From Hemileia vastatrix (taxonomy: Eukaryota > Basidiomycota > Pucciniomycetes > Pucciniales > Zaghouaniaceae), in assembly GCA_030280995.1 (NCBI GenBank), contig JASXTE010000008.1, positions 12,448,212 through 12,512,211 of the forward strand: a stretch of DNA of 64,000 nucleotides, given 5' to 3'. Positions within the stretch are counted from its first letter, which is position 1; each line of letters opens with the position of its first letter. This document shows, in pieces, positions 57,234-64,000 of this stretch. Both the position numbers and the translations under genes were made by a program. The notes under the pieces were generated by a model. It saw nothing but the letters and a program-made list of their open reading frames with translations, was not told the origin of the DNA and ran no database searches.

Positions 57234-58520
57234 TTAAAAATTCCATAATGAATAATTTTTTTTAAAAATTTTCTTACTTTTCCAATTCATAGCTTGCAAT
57301 TTCTCTTTAAAAATCACGGTCTTTTGTTTTCTCTGAGAAAAGATGAATTCTTTCCATTTCATCTGCATCTCATCTGGCCTTTTCAAAATTTTATTGAAGC
57401 AAAAAAAAAGTTTCTTCAAAAATAAGGCCTGTTGATCTTTCATTAGCATATGATCAAACTTCATCTTCTCAAAGTTGAGTGATGTTTTTGCCATAGAGGA
57501 TTTTTCTGAGAAAATTGATTAGATAAAAAAATAAATGTTATTGAATAAGATATATAGTAAAAAATTCATACTTATATCTTTTTTATAAAAATAATCATTC
57601 ACAAAAACCAAATATCTGCTTGAAGTAATACCAAGTTTTGAAAGATGGTTAAAGTTTATAGAATTTGTGGCTCAATGCTTAAGTTTGGAGTTTACACTTG
57701 AGGGTTTGGGAAGTTCATCTAAAGCAGCTTTCAAAGTGAGATTCTCATTGTTGAAATTTTTAATATTTTTTGAAATTTGAGTTTGAGTAGGAGGAAACTA
57801 GAAAAGAAAGAATAAAAAATTTAGTGATAAATTTTTGAAAAAATAAAAAGTAAACATAAAACCAAAAACTGGTCTCTGAGGACTCAGATATGCTCTGTAA
57901 AAATTGTTCTGCTTGATATTCAGGATCATCTTCTGCTGAACTATTTTGAGAGGATGAAATGGGTAGATGTCCACAAAGTACAGGTGTGTCTGGAGAATTA
58001 TTTGATGGTTGAAAACCAGAAGGCATATCCTTGGTAGTATTGTGGAGAAACCAAGGGTTGACATCAATTTGGGGACCAAAAAAGAATATACATTTCCTCA
58101 TAGAAAAGACACATGAAATTGAGCTTATTAAGAAAATTAGTGATTTCATTCTCCAAATCATTATCATAAATACCAAAGGCAGAAGAAGTGGAAGAAAAAT
58201 GAGCCATTTTATATTTTTCTTGATAAATTTTGAACCTCTCCTTCATTTTCGTAGGATTGATCTCAATTCTTCCTTTTATTTTCTTCTTTACTAAATTTTC
58301 CATCAAAAAGAAGCCATACCTTTGATGAAGGTCAATTTAAAGTATGAGTTGACTTATCACATCCAAAAAATGCATCATATTTTGATTTAATTTTAAGGAA
58401 GTTGATGATGATAATATAATCTTCCTTTTTTAATTTTCCAGACTTTGGTTTTTCAGGTGAGGGGCTTTCTTTATGAGGATACTTTTGTGATGAAGCATTT
58501 TTTGGAGTTGCATTTTGAGT
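57234..58520 (-). pseudogene. SANT/Myb-like helper gene of E1
   Basis: Minus-strand pieces: SGKLKKEDYIIIINFLKIKS then YDAFFG (about 58450-58360), MKERFKIYQEKYKMAHF, ENEITNFLNKLNFMCLFYEE, MYILF, IDVNPWF (about 58250-58040), a Ser-rich linker, and a basic helical tail with RPDEMQMKWKEFIFSQRKQK (57494-57234). I recognise the first part as a transposon-associated domain found with fungal DNA transposons, of SANT/Myb-like layout, ending in a FGP..NVNP-type motif. PIF/Harbinger elements typically carry a second, Myb-like gene that helps the transposase enter the nucleus and bind DNA. Frameshifts near 58300 and 58070; stops present. Confidence 0.55.
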
Positions 58521-58556
58521 GTTGGGTTTTCAGGTAGGAACTATGAAGATGGTACA

Positions 58557-59754
58557 TGTCAGCCTAGGTATCAGCAGGACTAAGTAATTCTTATGTTTAA
58601 AATAAGATAACCTTAATTAAATTAAGCTTATAACTTAAAAATAAGGTTAAAATACTTATATATGTGGTTATAATACTTATATATATGGTTATAATACATA
58701 TATATATTATTACTACACTATTATATGACTTATAGTAGTTTAAATAGTTTATCCATAGCCTAATCATACTTATTAAGGTTTTAATGGAGTCATAATATAC
58801 TTATCTTAAGTTATATTAAGTAATTATAGACATACATAAGCTTGTATGTATACATAAACCTCATATTCAGTGAAATATGTGGTTATATTATATATATTTA
58901 GGTCTATAAGTGGGTTTTAACCTCTTAATAGCCTATAATCTTTATTTTTATGCTTACCTTTGGTCATATGGATGTGTTCAGTGGACTCACAATGCCTACA
59001 CAAGCATATACACCTATTTCAGGTGGATATATCCAGTTTGGACAACTCAATCTGCTTCCTTGGATGGATTTCCTTGGATTTATGGGTTGGGATATGATAA
59101 CTGGGTTAATATGGATGATTGGGGATGTTATTGGGGGCTTGGACAGTTAATTTGGTTCCTTTATATGCTCTGGGCTTCATTATATACTCTTTGGATGAAT
59201 TATTTTACCTGTTTCTTTATGGTATCCACTTTTATCTGTTTATTCTATTTATGGTATGGGTCTGTGGTATCATTAATTGTGATGGAGGGTCCTAACTGAA
59301 GGTCTGGGTGTTGAAACATCTTGAAGTGGAAGCCATGGGGAGGTTATGGGCCCACATAGTGCTGTAATTGCAGGGGATAGCTGTGACATCATCTGGATTG
59401 AAAGTCTGTGCACTCCAGTAGATTTTGATATAAGTAAGGGAGGATTTGAAGGGTTATTGGACATCACTTACTTAATACACTTAAAATAAACATTATTAAA
59501 CAATTATTATCAGATATAAATATATTATAAAGTATTTATAAATTGATATTATCATTATATAAGCTATAACTATATTTTATTGATCTATTTTCCATCACTA
59601 GCACGCATAAAATCCAAGTATTGTGAGTTTATATTGAGAATAACTATTTTATTAGTCTTCCCCTGAGGTTTAATCACTAAATAATTTATCAATAAGTAGT
59701 AGGACCATTAATATTTACTATTAAATCATACTTTGATACTAGCACACACTGACA
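58557..59754 (-). mobile_element. Solo LTR, TGTCAG family, copy 3
   Basis: Reverse orientation. Begins TGTCAGCCTAGGTATC, ends AGCACACACTGACA, with GTACA on both sides (58552-58556, 59755-59759). Sequence matches copies 1 and 2 end to end. Confidence 0.9.
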
Positions 59755-59959
59755 GTACATCACAAGTAATGAGATTAAGAGGTTGAAAAAAAAAGTAAAA
59801 AAAGAAGGGAAACATGCCTGGTCAAAATTTTGTAATAAAATGTTGTGAATTCCAGTGAGGGGTGTGTCCCAAATAAATATGAGGGTATTAAGGTCAGTGT
59901 GTCATATGTGACATGGGTGTTGTGGCCAATAAGTGGTTTTAAAAAAAAATTGGTAAAAA

Positions 59960-60340
59960 AGTGCTGATTTGAGGTCATAACTGACAACCTATCTTTGAAA
60001 TAAATGACTTTTTTGCAAAATTTAAGTGCTGATTTTCTTTTAAATACACACTTAAGTATGTGTAGATTTTCAAGAACTAAAATCCCCAAATATTTCAATT
60101 CTTCTAGGAGAAATAGGAACTTTTCCCATATATTAAAATTTAAATGTGTCATGTATCCACAGAAAAAAACATATTTTAAGAGATTTTCCAGAACTTTCAT
60201 CCCCTAATAGGGGGTGTCAGTTCTAGCAAATCAGAACTTAACTTAAAGTCAGATTTTAAACCAAATCAGCACTTAAAGTTTTCAAAAAAAGTCACTTATT
60301 TCAAAAATAGGTGTCAGTTATGACCTCAAACCAGACCTTT
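59960..60340. repeat. Facing right-end TIRs of E1 and E2
   Basis: TTTGAGGTCATAACTGACAA with GACTTTTTTGCAAAATTTAAG (about 59970-60035) is inverted at about 60265-60338. These are the subterminal repeats of E1's right end (60088) and E2's corresponding end (60209). A further end-like sequence, GATTTTCCAGAACTTTCATC with CCC (60182-60204), lies between, possibly from a third copy. Confidence 0.6.
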
Positions 60341-60555
60341 TTCCTGATTTATAATTCACAACAATATTTGGGCCACAAAATCACTTTCAAATGTGATGAT
60401 TCATAGTTCATTCTTTATCCACTTCATTTGCTCCATATTCAATTTCCCCCAAACTTCAACTTTCTCTTTCTCAATCTATTTCTTCTTATCTTTCCATCAA
60501 AGTAAGTGTCAAATCCTTTTTATTTTGCATCACTATCTGATATCTCTTTCTTTCT

Positions 60556-61330
60556 ATATAGAATGTACACTCAAATATATGTAGGACTATTACCTGGATA
60601 ATGGTGGACTTATTTAACTCCTCTTGTTGTCATTTTCACTATCAATTATCATGTATTTATGCAATTTTTAAAAAGATTTAAATTAAGGTTTCATTTATTT
60701 TAATCATATTTCCTTTTGTTAAAAGATTCTCCTGAAGCCTAACTTTTATTTCCCACAAATGGTTTGAATTTGGTTTTATGGTTTCTGAGATATTGACCTT
60801 TAAAGTTGAGATTTTTTTTGCAAATTCTTTTTTTTAATGCTTTGATATTACATGATTATAGAATAGAGAATCTAAAATTCTTATCTGATAATTATTTAGG
60901 TTTTCATCTTTTATTAAGCACCTGAAAATTTTATTTGGATTTGAATTTGATGTTTCTTCACTGATTTTCTCTAAAAACCCTGAATCAATTGTTTTTCAAT
61001 TTTTGTAAAATAGGTCTCACTTTCTATCATGAATGCATACCCCAAACTATATAGGATAATTATCTGGATAAAGGTGGGCTTATTGAGCCTCTTTTTTTGC
61101 CATTTTAACCATTACTTCTCAAATGTTTATGCAATTTTGAAAAAATGTTTGAGGTAGGGTTATGTTTATTTTAATCTCATGTCTTCTTAACTAAAGATTC
61201 TCCTGAATTGTACCTTTCATTCTGCAAAAACGGGTTTGAATTTGGATCAGTTGTTGCTGAGATATTGGCCTTTAGGGTTGAGTTGTTTTTTTGCACTATT
61301 CTACTTTTTCTTGCTTTAATATTACATACT
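60556..61330. repeat. Direct duplication of about 300 bp in E2
   Basis: 60556-60860 and 61022-61330 share TATATAGGA, TATCTGGATAA..GTGG, TTATGCAATTTT.AAAA, AAAGATTCTCCTGAA, GTTTGAATTTGG and GAGATATTG.CCTTTA.GGTTGAG in the same order and orientation, about 466 bases apart. Confidence 0.75.
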
Positions 61331-62099
61331 TAACAAAAAAGCTTCTAAAAGCATATATCATGATAGTTTTTATATTAGTTTCAGTCATTTTAAAACTCTT
61401 AAGAAAAACTCAAGGTTGCTAATTTCATTTTCTCTCTTGCGGAATTTTTGGATTAATTATGGTACACTTTTTGCATCTTTTTGGAAATTATTTTTTTGTG
61501 TTTATCATTGAGCAATTATGTTAGAATAAGTGAGTATTCTATTTCTGTAATTTTTGCATGTGAAGTAAGGGTTCAAAGAAAGGTTATCATTTTTCTCTTT
61601 AAGTTTTATAATTTAGCATCAAAAAGTTATTTATCCACTTCACTTACTTGTGGTTTTATACTGTCAGGCCATGCTGCTGTGGTATCATGTCTACATAGCT
61701 TTGTGAAATATTCTCTTTAATTTACCTGTGATTCAAATTTATATTCTTGAAGTAAAATACTTTATCCATGTTACTTGCTTCACATGACCTTTTTATTGTT
61801 TAATGCATTTCAATTGAAATTTGGCAATCTGGAAACTCTACTAGGATAAAATGCAAGGGGAGAATTGCTATTTTTTTGAAATGAGAATTTAAGAAAAAAA
61901 AGTTAGAAAAAAAGTAACTTTTTGTACTTAAGACTTATAAACTTGAAAGGAATATAAATTTTAAATTAGGAGTATAGAAATTTACATTCCCATACAGATG
62001 TATTATAGATTAAAAACTTTAATTCAAAAATGTACCAGATTTTTATCATGCCTAATTACATTTTTTTAAAAAAACATGACCAAGTAATGAAAAATTATT

Positions 62100-62810
62100 G
62101 TACATTAAACATACCTGTAAAAAAAGCAAAAGAACTCTTTAAAACAGAAGAAAATTCTACATCTTATTTTGTTCAAAATTTTTTATTCCACCTTGAGAAG
62201 TTCTCTGACTCAGTGGAATAGTTGTACCATTAACAAAACCAATACATCCCATTAAACCCTTCACATGAATAACCTATGATTATTCAAGTTGCTTTTTTTA
62301 GGCTGGCCAAGAAATCAATTGGGAAAATGAGGAAAAAAAAGAAGTGATTCTTCATTTGGTATAGCTATTAATTGAACCATACCCTAAGTCAAAGAAATTT
62401 TCCAAAAACTTTAAGGCACCTCCATTGCTGTTGGAGCCCAACAAAATAGTGTCATGGACAATTTAATTGATGGATCATGTTGTTTTTTCAATAATTGTTG
62501 TGAAACACTGGGTAATTCTGAATAATATCAACTCTTTTAAGAAAAATTTCAGGGGAAGTCCTGAATAGGTGTCTAAAACTAGGAAAAGATAGGTAAGAAG
62601 CATCTGAATGGTGTACTTGGGGGTATGAAGTACTTGAGGCTTCCTGTGAAGAAGGTAAATTTTACTGGCCATTTTTTATAAAAAAAAAAATCTTCACAAT
62701 AACAATAAGAATCAGAATCAAAATCAAAGAGAGGATCAAGAGCTATGAAACTTATTTCTTGATATAGTTTATCATGATTTGGGAGCAAGAAAGGCATGAC
62801 TCTCTTATGG
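62100..62810 (-). pseudogene. Transposase fragment of E2
   Basis: Minus strand pieces match the N-terminal half of the E1 transposase: SFIALDPLFDFDSD, FIPPSTPFRCFLPIF and GCIGFVNGTTIPLSQ (about 62240-62200). The first catalytic Asp is Asn. The rest of the DDE domain is deleted. Confidence 0.6.
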
Positions 62811-63112
62811 TAAAAACATTTAAACGATTGAAAATGATTTCATGTTTTAAGTGTTATTCTTAGGAGTGTTGCATATGAATGAGGTGATGCTATAAAATAA
62901 GTGAAATAGGACTTTATGGTAAAATCAGCACTTTTGGTTGAAAATGTGCCTATTTGAGTGAAATAAGTGACTTATTTCAATTTTGAAATGTACCAGTGTT
63001 GGGGCTAGTGTGATTTAGAAATCCACAGCTAGATGAGTGTGGATTTTCAAGAAATGACACCCCCTAATACAGTGTTTAGATTATTATTATCCTGATAAAA
63101 AGCTATATAAGG

Positions 63113-64000
63113 TGTCAGCCAGGCTATCTCAGGAGCCCCGTAAATTGTTATTATAATTTATTGGAATCATATAAGGGAATAACATTATGTAATTTATGTA
63201 TTTACAATATAATATTTTATTGAATAATAAAATTATATAAATATTTTATAAATAAGTAAAATAGTTATTTTATTAATTTTATTATTAAGAGAATTATTTA
63301 TTACATAAAAATTTATTATATTCTATAAAATCATGGCCCATTTTTTAGGTATTTAATATTTATAAATTAATAAATCAATTAATTATAAAATATATTATAG
63401 GTGTAATAATAAATTTAACTTATAATGTAGTAACAATTTATTTATTATAATTTATATATTAAATAAAACTTGTCATATATTATTATCCATAGATATTGGG
63501 TGCTTTTTTAACCCTTAATTGTGTGAGTAAAATTATTGAATAAAGTAGAACACTTATTTAATAAAATAATATTAAAATTCTCACTTTAAATTAGTAATAT
63601 GATTTAATTAATTATTTTTCTCAATTGAAATAGTTATTAAATTACTAAAATAGTTAAAACAATCAAATAATTTTTCTTATACTGGGTTAAATTTATTACA
63701 TAAATTTTGGTGTGAAAATAATTTTATTTTTTAATTAAACCCTTTACATCTTATTGTAATAACTGTTTAGGATTTTTTTCTCACAGTTCTCATGTTTCAT
63801 ACTCACTTAGTTACTTATTATATTAATTAATTGCTTTGGGATTTTATGGTGGGAAAGATATTTAATTACTCACGGGTTTAGTTTACTGTTTCATACTTTT
63901 CTCTTAATTTCTATGGTTTAATTAAATGCTTTTGATTTCATGTTTCATATTATTACTATTTTGTACATACACTTATGGTGCCTCAGAGGTCCTCCTTGCC
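63113..64000 (-). repeat. Probable divergent LTR, runs off the window
   Basis: TGTCAGCCAGGCTATCTCAG at 63113 resembles the inverted-orientation start of the TGTCAG LTR family (TGTCAGCCTAGGTATCAGCA at 58557), and the following DNA is similarly AT-rich with TTATAAT runs. The other end lies outside the window, so this cannot be confirmed. No gene seen. Confidence 0.35.

Larger units (their letters stand above)
50320..60088 (+). mobile_element. PIF/Harbinger-like element E1 with TET/JBP gene
   Basis: Left end AGGGGGGAGTTAGTTCTGG with AAAATATGCAC; right end reversed TTGGGGATTTTAGTTCTTG with AAAATCTACAC. AAT lies on both sides if the first and last bases are counted as A/T. Inside are a Harbinger-type transposase (plus, 51785-52946), a TET/JBP-like gene (minus, 54650-55560) and a SANT-like helper (minus, 57234-58520). 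Later insertions are solo LTRs at 50413-51562 and 58557-59754 and MITEs at 55562 and 56950; without them E1 is about 7 kb. E2 (60209-63065) is an inverted deleted relative. The right border is less sure than the left. Confidence 0.6.
60209..63065 (-). mobile_element. Deleted Harbinger-like element E2
   Basis: Ends AGGGGGTGTCAGTTCTAGC and AGAAATGACACCCCCT (reversed AGGGGGTGTCATTTCT), flanked by AAT. 61830-63065 reversed aligns with 50320-50412, 51563-52330 and about 54200-54400 of E1. The middle 60340-61800 does not match E1 and holds a tandem duplication. E2 keeps only a transposase fragment and lacks TET and helper genes. Confidence 0.7.

Noticed and set aside
58910..59299. 129-residue Trp/Tyr-rich ORF, with a similar 85-residue ORF at 50903-51160
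   Set aside because: Both lie in copies of the same solo LTR, and copy 1 (21392-22656) has stops and frameshifts at the matching place, so similarity reflects shared DNA, not coding.
50320..60088. Assignment of E1 to the Kyakuja-Dileera-Zisupton class because of the TET-like gene
   Set aside because: The transposase motifs (GCIGFVNGTTIPL, WILCLTIIHN) are Harbinger-type, not of that class.

Overview
The window is fungal nuclear DNA, AT-rich and almost entirely built of nested, decayed transposable elements around one intact protein gene. Short GT-AG introns, a NodB-type polysaccharide deacetylase, chromodomain Ty3/gypsy elements, Tc1/mariner and PIF/Harbinger transposases, and a TET/JBP-like dioxygenase remnant of the kind expanded in basidiomycetes all point to a basidiomycete. 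A rust fungus (Pucciniales) with a repeat-inflated genome is my best guess; the species is inference.

Layout. 1-13650: an old Ty3/gypsy element (here R), with 5' LTR cut by the window edge, gag, integrase, a cysteine-rich antisense ORF, a polypurine tract and a 3' LTR. The 3' LTR is split by a 3.9-kb TIR element (V) that holds a 261-bp CACTA-like MITE and a possible captured exon. 14230-33682: two related chromodomain Ty3/gypsy elements (el1 and el2), joined directly LTR to LTR. Each has sense gag-pol, a polypyrimidine stretch, then a convergent antisense gene with an intron before the 3' LTR. El1 is further broken by a MITE, a 1.27-kb solo LTR and a 1.33-kb insertion. 33683-35505: minisatellite, a large inverted repeat and TA-flanked MITEs. 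35649-36914: the intact eight-exon deacetylase gene on the minus strand. 37628-42590: a LINE RNase H region split by a foldback element (X) that contains two abutting Tc1/mariner copies, one of them carrying a solo LTR of R. 42599-49337: MITE inside MITE, a decayed Tc1/mariner transposase and a 4.6-kb CACTA-like element with 3-bp target duplication. 50320-60088: a PIF/Harbinger-like element (E1) with a transposase, a TET/JBP-like gene and a SANT-like helper, itself invaded by solo LTRs and MITEs. 60209-63065: an internally deleted, inverted relative of E1 (E2). 63113 to the end: probably another LTR.

The two most interesting systems are (a) the antisense, intron-containing, Cys-rich gene kept downstream of integrase in three Ty3/gypsy elements of this window, and (b) the Harbinger-type element that carries a TET/JBP-like dioxygenase gene. 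CpG is scarce in the old repeats and common in the deacetylase locus and the younger insertions, and aligned repeat copies differ by CG to TG/CA, so cytosine methylation with deamination is a likely force here. All alignments were made by eye; boundaries without a stated target duplication are approximate.
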